Below the pieces are notes generated by a model, which had not been told where the DNA came from, searched no databases, and worked only from the letters and a program-made list of their open reading frames with translations. Shown here piece after piece: positions 54,606 through 64,000 of a stretch of 64,000 bases of DNA. Each line of letters begins with the position of its first letter. Position 1 is the stretch's first letter. The position numbers were made by a program, and so were the translations under genes. The DNA is from Pseudo-nitzschia pungens (Eukaryota > Bacillariophyta > Bacillariophyceae > Bacillariales > Bacillariaceae), in contig CM074768.1 of assembly GCA_037355855.1 (NCBI GenBank), positions 620,001 to 684,000 of the forward strand, read 5' to 3'.

Positions 54606-55735
54606 TACAAACAGCAACGCGTCGATAATACAGGGGGGACAGCAAGCAGCAAGCAGCAACGCGTCGATAATACAAACAGCAACGCGTCGATAATACAGGG
54701 GGGACAACAAGCAGCAAGCAGCAACGCGTCGATAATACAAACACGTCGATAATACAGGGGGGACAGCAAGCAGCAGCAACGCGTTGATAATACAAACAGC
54801 AACGCGTCGATAATACAGCAGGGGGGACAGCAAGCAGCAAGCAGCAGCAACGCGTCGATAATACAAACACGTCGATAATACAGGGGGACAGCAAGCAGCA
54901 GCAACGCGTCGATAATACAAACAGCAACGCGTCGATAATATAAACGCGTCGATAATACAGGGGGGACAGCAAGGACCAAGCAGCAGCAACGCGTCAAACC
55001 CCAACGATAATACAGGGGGGATAATACACGAGAATATGTTTAAAGAACTATCGCCGTCTTTCGATCGTATCGGGGGACAGCAAGCAGCAACGCGTCGAAA
55101 ATACAGGGGGGACAGCAAGCAGAAACTCGTCGAAAATACAGGGGGGACAGCAAGCAGCAAGCAGCAACGCGTCGATAATAGAGGGGGGGACAGATAATAC
55201 AAGCAACGCGTCGATAATACAAGCAACCCGTCGATAATACAAGCAACGCGTCGATAATACAAGCAACGCGTCGATATTACAGGGGGGACAGCAAGCAGCA
55301 ACGCGTCGATAATATAGGCAACGCGTCGATAATACAGGGGGGGACAGCAAGCAGCAACGCGTTGATAATACAAGCAACGCGTCGATAATACAAGCAACGC
55401 GTCGATATTACAGGGGGGACAGCAAGCAGCAACGCGTCGATAATACAAGCAACGCGTCGATAATACAAGCAACGCGTCGATATTACAGGGGGGACAGCAA
55501 GCAGCAACGCGTCGATAATACAGGCAACGCGTCAATAATACAAGCAACGCGTCGATAATACAAGCAACGCGTCGATAATACAGGGGGGGACAGCAAGCAG
55601 CAACGCGTCGATAACACAGGGGGTACAGCAAACAGCAAACAGCAGCAACGCGTCGATTATACAGGGGGAACAGCAAGGACCAAGCAGCAGCAACGCGTCA
55701 AACCCCAACGATAATACAGGGGGGATAATACACGA
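54070..55735 (+). repeat. Large minisatellite array of element B
   Basis: About 1.67 kb of CGCGTCGATAATACAGGGGG GGACAGCAAGCAGCAGCAA-type units in plus orientation. Short units lacking the G run (AACGCGTCGATAATACAAG) are common from 54580 on. A roughly 100-bp block (GGACCAAGCAGCAGCAACGC...TACACGAGAATAT...AAAGAACTATCGCC) occurs twice (54970-55065 and 55675-55755). Confidence 0.9.
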
Positions 55736-55789
55736 GAATATTTTTAAAGAACTATCGCCCAATCGTATCGGTCGTTCGTCGTTCCCCTC

Positions 55790-56115
55790 CTCGTCGTCGT
55801 CCTTGAAATCGTCATTGCTCTTCGTTTCGATCGTCGTCGTCGTCGTCCTTGAAATCGTCGTTGCTCTTCGTTTCGATCGTGTTTGTCGTCCTTGAAGTCG
55901 TCGTTGCTCTTCGCTTCGATTGTCTTCGTCGTTGCTCTTTGCTACGATCTGTGTGTGGTTGTACAAAATAAACAACGGGCGGTTAGTCGTCATCGTCGTC
56001 CCGGTCGTCGTCGTCAGCTTGCTCGTCGTCGTCAGCTCGCTCGTCATCGTCGTCCCCCTCTTCTACGATCGTACCTTCGTCGTACCTTTTAGTGTCGTCA
56101 TCCCTCCCCGATCGA
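55790..56115. repeat. GTCGTC / GAAATCGTCGTTGCTCTTCG repeats in element B
   Basis: Units like the 45-bp repeat near the element ends, followed by GTCGTC-rich sequence corresponding to the GACGAC repeats of A. Confidence 0.7.
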
Positions 56116-56814
56116 TCGTCTTCGTCGTCCTCTGCAGGTTCGTTCGCGCGCGTCGTACTCGTAGATATCTGGGTAAGCCAGGTGATTCGAGGACTGCAGC
56201 CCACCCTACCTTGATAGCAAAAGAAAACGGTAACAAGGATTTCAAGAGTGATCAGTTCTATACTTTCTTTGCCGTTTGTCTCTCCAAGATGGTACCAGGC
56301 GCCTCGTGGTTCACTTTCAACTGGACCGGCCAGAAAATTCCAACGCCGAAACGAAAATGAAAATTATGACACATCCTTCACGAGGGAGATGTGGGGCGGA
56401 AAATACAGGATAGTACGTTGAATCTCAAAATTCACCACTATGTTGTATGTTGTCGTACTTTACAGTAGTAGTCTACAGTACTGGGTGTACAGGCTGAGTG
56501 AAAAAAATGACATCAATGTAGTACGTAGATTCTGGTAGTGAGTCTACTGGCTGAGTACAACAAAAAATGACTGGTGGTGAGTACATGCCCGTACCTAGTA
56601 GTACGTACCGAAAGTACGTAATCTTTTGGTAGTAGCATTATAAGATAGAGAGAACATCATTAAAGCAGTAGTAGACAGTAATAGTGGTATCACTGGATGT
56701 AACTGATGTGGTGTTATTGGTTCGAGTGCCATGGTGGAAATATATTTTGCTACATCACGATGCGATAACAATATTTTTGCTGCGAAGCACAAGTCAGAAT
56801 AAGTGAGCTCTTCA

Positions 56815-57860
56815 GTTATTCAATGGTGACATCCATACTATTGGTGATTTTTGAATACTTCTTTTTGAATACTCTTGCCCATGCATAGGATGAGGAATAT
56901 TCACACTGGAATCACACAACTATTGGCCAGATTCATTCAGATATGTGATTTGGTAATTTTTTCTAGTAAATTCTGCAGTAGTGGACCAAATATCAATTAT
57001 TCAGTGGTGACACCCAAATTATAGGTGATTTTTGAATACTTCTTTTTGCATACTCTTGCCCATGCACAGGATGAGGAATATTCACACCGGAATCACAGAA
57101 ATATTGGTCAGATTCATTCAGATATGTGATTTTACAGTATTTTCTAGTAAATTCTGCAGTAGTGGACCAAATATTAATTATTCAGTGGTGACACCCATAC
57201 CATTGGTGATTTTTGAATACTTCTTTTTGAATTCTCTTGCCCATGCACAGGATGAGGAATATTCACACCGGAATCACACAAATATTGGACAGATTCATTC
57301 AGATATTTGATTTTACAGTATTTTCTACTAAATTTTCCAGTAGTGGACCAAATATTAATTATTCAGTGGTGACACCCAAATTATTGGTAATTTTTGAATA
57401 CTTCTTTTTGAATTCTCTTGCTCATGCATAGGATGAGGAATATTCACACCGGAATCACACAAATATTGGACAGATTCATTCAGATATTTGATTTGGTACT
57501 TTTTTCTAGTGAATTCCGCAGTAGTGGAACAAATATTAATTATTCAGTGGTGACACCCATACCATTGGTGATTTTTGAATACTTCTTTTTGCATACTCTT
57601 GCCCATGCATAGGATGAGGAATATTCACACTGGAATCACACAAATATTGGCCAGATTTGTTCAGGTATGTGATTTTACAGTATTTTGTACTAAATTTTCC
57701 AGTAGTGGACCAAATATTAATTATTCAGTGGTGACACCCAAATTATTGGTGATTTTTGAATACTTCTTTTTGAATTCTCTTGCCCATGGATAGGATGAGA
57801 AATATTCACACTGGAATCACACAAATATTGGCCAGATTCATTCAGATATTTGATTTGATG
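56815..57860. repeat. 181/182-bp satellite of element B
   Basis: About 5.8 units, the reverse complement of the element A satellite (GCCCATGCATAGGATGAGGA, TATTCACACTGGAATCACAC, TTATTCAGTGGTGACACCC). There are fewer units than in A. Confidence 0.88.
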
Positions 57861-58179
57861 GTATATTCACTGAGGTACTGGTACTATTCTTGCTGCTTGT
57901 AAGGGTAGTACAGTTATACACTGCTGCTACATACTACTGCAGTGTGTAGGTAGTAGTACATAAGAGATAGTCAAAAATTATGGCGCAGCGGGGCTGGCTC
58001 TTTGTGGTTTAGGTGGCGCGCAATACCACCATCAGGTTTCTACTGGTTTCTACTATTACTTCAGTACGGTACATACTACTAGTAGTAGTAACTCTACTGC
58101 TATCATGTAGAAGAAATCAATTCTCAGCAAATAAATGCATGACAGAAAATGCATGTGTCGGTCGTAAATCTTACTTCAC

Positions 58180-58620
58180 ATAATTTTGGGTCGGAATGGA
58201 ACAAGAAAGACGGCAACTGGAAATGGTAAGTGAACCACATCAAGGTTGGAGGAGGTATTAATAATGGATTTTGATTCGTCTAACTGTGCATCATTGACTT
58301 GCCTGCTTGCTCCTGATAGGGAGGCGACTGCAACTGCTGATGAAATAGGATGCAATGGCAAATGAAATACAATGCGACGGTGAGTAAACCGCATCAAGAT
58401 CTGGGGTATTGATAATGGATTTCAATTGTTCTAATTCTGCATTGAGTTGCCTGCTTGCTACTGATAGGGAAGAATCAACTTTAATGCGACGGGGCAACTG
58501 AAAAATGATGCGACGGGGCAACTGACACATATTGCGATCGCAAGACAAATATGATGGGATCGCAACTGACAAAATGATGCGATTGCAACTGATGAAATAT
58601 GATGCGATGTGAGGAGACCT
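58180..58620. repeat. Element B copy of the GGTGAGTAAACCGC repeat
   Basis: Reverse complement of 41455-41900. It contains TTGCCTGCTTGCTCCTGATAGG and TGATGCGACGGGGCAACTGA units. Confidence 0.75.
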
Positions 58621-58714
58621 TTACTGGCAGTACAGATACCGGTATGGATGAAATTATCACGATGACCATTATTTAAAAATCGTTTGAACCAAAATTTGTG
58701 TGGTGTGCATGAGG

Positions 58715-59065
58715 ACGAAGACGATCGGAGCAAAGAGCAACGACGATTTCAAGGACGACGAAGACGATCGGAGCAAAGAGCAACGACGATTTCAAGGACG
58801 ACGAAGACGATCGAAGCGAAGAGCAACGACGATTTCAGAGAGGACGACGAAGCCAATCGAAGCAAAGAGCAACGACAATTTCAGAGAGGACGACGATTTC
58901 AGGGAGGACGACGAAGAGGAAGGCAATTTGGAGCAAAGAGCAACGACGACTTCAGGGAGGACGAAGACGATCGAAGCGAGAAGCAACGAAGACTTCAAGG
59001 ACGACGAAGACGAGGACGATCGAAACGAAGAGCGACGACGATTTCAAGGACGACGACTTCTTTTA
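58715..59065. repeat. 45-bp repeat of element B
   Basis: Reverse complement of 32935-33240: GATCGGAGCAAAGAGCAACG and ACGATTTCAAGGACGACGAA units, about eight. Confidence 0.75.
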
Positions 59066-59567
59066 ACGAACCAAAATTTGTGTGTGCGTGTGTGAGAAAA
59101 TTGAACAGAGAATAAACAATTATTAGAGTAATATCAATATTTATCAAAAGAAAGACTCATATTTTGCTTCATAGTGTTTCAAAAATTTTTTTCATGGGGG
59201 TCGCGATTCCTGGGCTTCGGGTAATAATTGTGATTTTTGTGATGAATTTCTTGAGGGGTGTGATGGGAAATACTTTGTGTCGGGATGAGAAATCAATTTT
59301 TGGGAGTGAATTTCTGCAACAGTCTCATAATATATAATGATGGTAGGGTCGGTAATAATGAGTCAGATTGAAAAAAAATTTGGGTCGAGTTTGAATTTTT
59401 TTTTTTTTATTGTTTTTTCTCGTAATTGAGGTAGTAACTGGGTCGCGATTGGGGGTTGCGAATCGGGAGAGAGCTAGGAATCGAGCTACGTCAAAATGAG
59501 CCAGGAATAAATCGCGACCCCCCTAAATAAATTCTTGGGAGGGGTCGCGAAACAGTTTTCGGACGAT

Positions 59568-60430
59568 ATTCGATTCCCATGTGGGATTTGGTTAATCATT
59601 AATTCGTAACTATACTAGCCTACGCTAGCATGTTACAACAGCATGCACTACAGGGATACAACAGGAATACAGGGATACAACACTACAGCGCAGCGCTCGC
59701 TTATCACTGCAGGGGCTTGGTATCCGGTTATAGTTCTTATTGTACACAAATGACCACATTTCAATGGTAGCATAATAAGGTAGCATGGTATGGTAGCATA
59801 CCAAATATCTCGTAATACAGGGATAGAGGGATACAGCGCTACAGCGCAATCCATACAGCGCTACAGGGATAAAGGTATACAGGGATAGTACAGGGATACA
59901 GTGCTACAGCGCTACACCAGCGCTACAACCCTTAACCCTGATGGTGGTTGAACTACAAATTTCGACCACGGCGATTAATTTTTCGACGCCAATATTCGAG
60001 TTTGCAGCAAAAGATTTGTTTTTGGAGCCAAAAAATAGTAATCGGAGCTAAAGAAAGGCACTTTTGCTCCAAATAATAATAATTATTGAGCTAAAACAAA
60101 AAATAAACATCTAAAAAATAAGAGGGGAATGGTTGAAATGGGTCAAAATGGTCAAAAATCAGTTATTAGACACAACAATAAATACGAAATGATTTTGTTT
60201 GGCCTTTATGTACTACTAGTAGCACCTACTAGTATGGTATTAGATGACATGAGTGCGGTAAGATTACTGGTAGTATGGACCTTATGAGCATCAAATTGAG
60301 AAGTAGTAGCTACTAGTATGGTAGGACTATTAGATGACATGAGTAACCTTATGGTACGGACCTTGTGAGCATAGTAGAATTGAGTTTTGGTACCATATGT
60401 ATGTATGTGTGTGGTTCAATTGTTGTAACC
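59568..60430. repeat. Degenerate R1 copy and AGCGCTACAG repeats
   Basis: 59640-59935 keeps traces of R1 (CTTGGTATCCGGTTATAGTT, GGTAGCATAATAAGGTAGCA) among AGCGCTACAGGGATACAG units. 59940-60430 has AAAATAATAAT-type AT-rich sequence and TAGTAGCA stretches. No gene. Confidence 0.55.
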
Positions 60431-60912
60431 GTGACACGATCCATCATCATTGCATGCGCACACCATGCGCAAAATAGTTTCTTTCTACAGGGTCCTCCGT
60501 ACTGCTTGTACACTGACAGCAACACCACTCACAGTACAAATTCTTGTACATGAAAAGAAACAAGCAGCAAGTACAACAAGATAGCAATCTTGATTCCCTG
60601 ACAAGATTGCTGTCCTCATTCCTTAAGTTTAACTCCGATTTGAATACCTTGATACTACTTACATCCTGGTGCTCCCTACTCCTTGAGCAGCTCCCTGTAG
60701 AACTACAAACCCAGGATCTAACTGACTGCGCCAAGTGCTGGTAGTTAGAATAGATCCGGCCAACTGTCTTCCCCTTTGGTCATAGTGGTGATCTGAGACT
60801 ATCGATAGAACAGACCGGCACCTCAACCGGTTTGCATGCCCTTGCCATTACAACCATCTCCAAGCTTGCTTCTTATTCCCTGAGCTAAGTTCAGCTACAT
60901 TTTAACAGATTA
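60431..60912 (+). repeat. Diverged duplicate, copy 1
   Basis: Shares with 61870-62280: CAGTGTACTGCTTGTACA-like sequence, TTTGAATACCTTGATACT, CCCTGTAGAACTACAA, AGGATCTAACTGACTG, GGTAGTTAGAATAGATC, GACTATCGATAGAACAGACC and CACCTCAACCGGTTTGCATG. Both encode a similar Leu-rich peptide (SLLLEQLPVELQ here), perhaps an old coding fragment. Confidence 0.6.
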
Positions 60913-61869
60913 ACAGTCGCAAGCTTGTTTTAAGCTTGCCAAGCTGGAGATCTACAAGCAAACAACAACAACAACGCGACGACGATGATGATGACGGACC
61001 AAATTGATGCTGTTACAAGTATAATTTAATACTCGATCCCCAAGCGCTCTGTTGCCAGGCCATTCCAGTTAGTATTAGAATCCTTCTTGTTATTCCTGAT
61101 ACAATGGTACATATGGCGTCTTCAAACTCCAAGAATTGATGGAGTAAGAATTTTTCAAAATTTCAACTCCCCTATACCCATTTCCTTTGTCCCAACACGA
61201 CATGCATCTGTTGTTGCTACTAAACCCCTTTCAAGCCCCCATCACCGGATACGTCATTTGTTTTAATGCACACACCCGCCATATCTTGTGACCTTATCAA
61301 GCTCACTGTCTTTCACGGTGTTTTTCGACATCACAACGGCGGTCTCAAAATCAACGGCATTTTGGACCATTGCTCTCCCAACTCGACGGCATTTTTGACC
61401 AACACACACTCCAATTAACTCCACCCTGTTTATTGCACCATCCATGACACTTTGTACATAGAACGGCATTTTCAGCAATCAACAACAGCATTTCCCCTCA
61501 TAACAACAACAACCATTACAGTATTATCCAGACGGTTCTTGCAACACTTCCTTTATGCCTCGTCGATGAACCCGACAAAGCGCTCCCTTCCCCGCATCCA
61601 ATCAAGATCAGTACAGGAGAGACCTATGGTCAATTATCACCGCATCCCATTCTCTTTTTGATCGTCCAATGGCCTCTGAGCTAAGTTCAGCTACATTTTT
61701 AACAGCGTTTGATATGATGTACCATAAGGTAATATGTTGTGTGTATGAAGATATTTCACCTTGATATTATGGGGTAAACCTTATGGTCATTGTGTACAAT
61801 TTGTACTATAACCGGATACTACCCAGTGTTAAATTGTAACATGACTGAATTCAATTCAGTCACATGTTA
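60913..61869. other. Spacer between the two duplicates, no gene seen
   Basis: About 0.95 kb. CTGAGCTAAGTTCAGCTACA occurs at about 60881 and again at 61676. A CAACAACAACAA/GACGATGATG microsatellite lies at 60960-60995. The Pro/Ser-poor 70-codon frames have no coding support. Confidence 0.45.
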
Positions 61870-62280
61870 CATATTTTCCATGCGCATATCGTGCACGGAA
61901 ATAGTTTTCTACTGGGTTCCAGTACTGCTTGTACAGACACAACAAAATACAATACTATTTGTACACGAACAGCAAGCAGAACACCCAGTAGCACTAACAA
62001 GACAGCAACGTCGAATCCTCGACAGGCTTGCTGTCCTCACATCTTTAGTTGAACTTCAATTTGAATACCTTGATACTTACATCCTGCTCCCTGAGCAGTT
62101 CCCTGTAGAACTACAAGCCTAAGATCTAACTGACTGAGCCCACAGGTAGTTAGAATAGATCTGGTCGATTCGTTCGATCGTAATGGTGAATCGGAGACTA
62201 TCGATAGAACAGACCAGCACCTCAACCGGTTTGCATGCCTTTGCTCCTGCTGCATATCTCCAAGCTTGCCCTGGGATCAA
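61870..62280 (+). repeat. Diverged duplicate, copy 2
   Basis: Counterpart of 60431-60912. Its frame encodes LVELQFEYLDTYILLPEQFPVE, matching the peptide of copy 1. It runs directly into the partial R1 copy that follows. Confidence 0.6.
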
Positions 62281-62770
62281 GTGTAAAGATATTGTTGCTT
62301 GTCAGCAAATAGGGAAAGCATTAACAACAGTACAGCATGGAGTGCTGGCAAATAGTGAGACTACAGAGGATACTGTTCGAATGCTATTGCATACACTTAG
62401 TTACTACAAGATACTCCCCTGGAGGTACAAAGGAATTGATCGGAAGGGGAGGGCATGATAGGCGGTGTTTATTTTAAAGTGGAAAAGAAAGAGTGGGGGA
62501 AGCTGAGCTCAGCTCAGCTCTATCTTCTTGGAGTTAGTAGCACCCCATACCAAACAGAATAAGCCTGTTGCTAAGCCTCCTGTTGCCAAGCCTGTTGCTA
62601 AGAGCTAATTCTAAACATTTAGCACATAGCTCTAGCACTTAGCTTAGCACCTGGTAGGTAGCTACTGGATGCTATTGCATGTAGCCCCAGTACAGGCACT
62701 TCCATACACAGGAGCCTTAGCACAGCCCATAAGATCTTGGATATCTTCATACAAGTGCATAGCACGCAGC
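62280..62770 (+). repeat. R1 partial copy with the middle missing
   Basis: 62280-62470 matches 3085-3290 (GGCAAATAGTGAGACTACAG, TTACTACAAGATACTCCCC, GGAAGGGGAGGGCATGATAG). 62525-62770 matches 3740-3965 (GTTAGTAGCACCCCATA, AAGCCTGTTGCTAA, TGTAGCCCCAGTAC). The central R1 section is absent. Confidence 0.75.
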
Positions 62771-62929
62771 AAGATATGATTGCGTACAGTGCTACAGTGT
62801 ACAGTGCGTACACCACAGTACTAGATCTACAGGTGTCGTTAAAAGGTATGGTCAGTACATTGAATTAAGTACTGTACCTACCTACTCTGACCCTTTACCG
62901 ATCATATACGAATCAGCGATATGGAAGAC

Positions 62930-63700
62930 GTTCTCACAGGACGCTAAGCAGGATGCTGGGCCCTTCTCGTAGAATTTGTACCACATCTACATACCCCAGG
63001 TCTTAGCAGATCAATATTGGGAGATTTACAGGATGTGCTACTAACTGACAAGAAATGGAACTGTTCTGTACTAAGGGGGATAACTTATAAACCAAAGCGT
63101 ACTACTGGGCTAATGGGGATACTGAAGAGGATGCTAAGTAGGATTCTGGGCCCTTCTTGTAGAATTTATACCACATATTCATACCCCAGTTCTTAGCAGA
63201 TCAATATTGGGAGATCTATAAGGGGTGCTACTAGTAACTGCTGGTGACAAACGGAACTCCTCCTGTACTGCTGTGCTAAGGGGGATACTGGACAGGAGGA
63301 TGCTAAGCAGGATGCTGGGCCCTGTATGTAGTAGAACTTCTTGTACCACATTTATATACCCCAGTTCTTAGCAGATCAATATTGGGACATCTATAAGAAG
63401 GAGGGGTGCTAACTGTCAAACAGAACTGTCCTCCTGTGCTAAGGGGGATACTGAACAGGATGCTACTAAGCAGGATGCTGGGCCCTGTTTGTAGAATTTG
63501 TACCACATCTACATACCCCAGTTCTTAGCAGATCAATATTGGGACATCTATAAGAAGGAGGGGTGCTAACTGTCAAACAGAACTGTCCTGTCGTGCTAAG
63601 AAAATACTGGACAGGATGATGCCAAGCAGGATGCTGGTTCCCTATAGTAGAATTTGTACCAGATCTACATACCCTATCTCTTAGCAGCCCTATATTAGTA
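62930..63700. repeat. Tandem repeat of about 160-180 bp (GGATGCTAAGCAGGATGCTG)
   Basis: About 4.5 units. Each has GCTGGGCCCT...GTAGAATTTGTACCACATCT, ACATACCCCAGTTCTTAGCA and GATCAATATTGGGA. The same family has two units at 36600-36935 inside element I. Confidence 0.82.
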
Positions 63701-64000
63701 CTTCCTTTGTTTCAAAATAACTGTGCGATGACGTTTACGTGTGCATTCCGTTTTAACTAGTGTGTGTTTGTGTAGAAAGTATGTAAAAGTTGTACTACTA
63801 CAGAATTAAAAAAGATGCGCATCATGCAAAAAAATACACAAAACAAACACAAACAAAAATAAATAGTGTTATCACGCTAAAATACGAGAATTAATCAATT
63901 AATTAATTAATCCATGAGAAAAAATAGGCTATCTTTGGACGATAAAATGGAAGACAAGAACTCTCTTCTTGTTTCTATCACCCACCTATTGCAAGACAAA
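63699..64000 (+). mobile_element. Possible left end of a mariner/Stowaway-like element, cut by window end
   Basis: TACTTCCTTTGTTTCAAAAT at 63699 resembles the common TA-flanked Stowaway-type terminus CTCCCTCCGTTTCAAAATAA. The right end is not in the window, so this is only suggestive. The last 100 bp are AATTAATTAATT-rich. Confidence 0.3.

Larger units (their letters stand above)
53372..59565 (-). mobile_element. Element B: intact copy of the element A family, inverted orientation
   Basis: 6194 bp. Termini CGTCCGAAAACTGTTTCGCG at 53372 and its exact reverse complement ending 59565, flanked by AT on both sides (53370-53371, 59566-59567). Read on the minus strand it is collinear with element A from end to end, including the site where element I sits in A, which is unbroken here (about 58630). 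Stretches compared by eye, such as 59080-59390 against 32630-32920, differ only at scattered bases. It carries the zinc-finger frame, the array and the satellites but no transposase core. Confidence 0.8.

Noticed and set aside
1..64000. tRNA, rRNA or spliceosomal RNA genes
   Set aside because: I looked for T-loop-like GGTTCGAATCC words and conserved snRNA cores and found none in a plausible fold. A covariance-model search would be needed to exclude them.

Overview
The window looks like nuclear DNA of a diatom, probably a pennate one. The support is indirect. A CRAL-TRIO-like plus DUF6824-type protein, a secreted Met-Ser repeat protein and a Ty1/copia element of diatom CoDi type are all families I associate with diatoms. 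Introns are short (85-356 bp) with GT-AG borders, and microsatellites are abundant. The species cannot be named from the sequence.

Positions 1-21,000 are the gene-bearing part. In order they hold: a GC-rich multi-pass membrane protein cut by the window start (+); a broken tyrosine-recombinase (Crypton-like) fragment (-); a three-exon CRAL-TRIO-like/DUF6824 gene (+); a single-exon sulfotransferase-like type II membrane protein (-); a small secreted Met-Ser repeat protein (+); a two-exon cationic amino-acid transporter (-); and a four-exon receptor (-) that joins a betaine-binding-like ectodomain to a class C seven-helix domain. Splice sites were read by hand and restore the frame at every junction. 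The genes do not form an evident pathway. Transport, membrane sensing, secretion and sulfation are simply neighbours.

Positions 21,019-27,066 are a young Ty1/copia retrotransposon on the minus strand, with two 260-bp LTRs that look identical and a 5-bp target duplication (GGTAC). Gag and Pol share one frame, broken by TAG between them and by TGA inside the reverse transcriptase. Next to the 5' LTR, an 18-nt segment is complementary to a segment inside the LTR, which suggests self-priming.

Positions 27,000-64,000 are almost entirely repeats. The main structure is a family of giant terminal-inverted-repeat elements that begin CGTC, end GACG and are flanked by 2-bp target duplications. Element A (32,436-47,264) is split by a nested relative, element I (33,324-41,449). 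Element B (53,372-59,565) is a second copy of A in inverted orientation. A and B carry the same series of satellite modules: a 45-bp repeat, a 160-190-bp repeat, a 181-bp satellite, a large minisatellite array, and a C2HC zinc-finger reading frame that runs into the array. Element I carries diverged versions of several modules in the same order. A separate ORF at 47,883-48,974 has the same kind of zinc finger, followed by what looks like the N-terminal part of a CACTA/Plavaka-type transposase. I infer that A, B and I are non-autonomous, satellite-loaded relatives of such elements.

Other repeats are a roughly 0.9-kb dispersed family (called R1 here) that also forms inverted dimers, two foldback elements, and several tandem arrays. 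All alignments were made by eye, so identities and boundaries are approximate.
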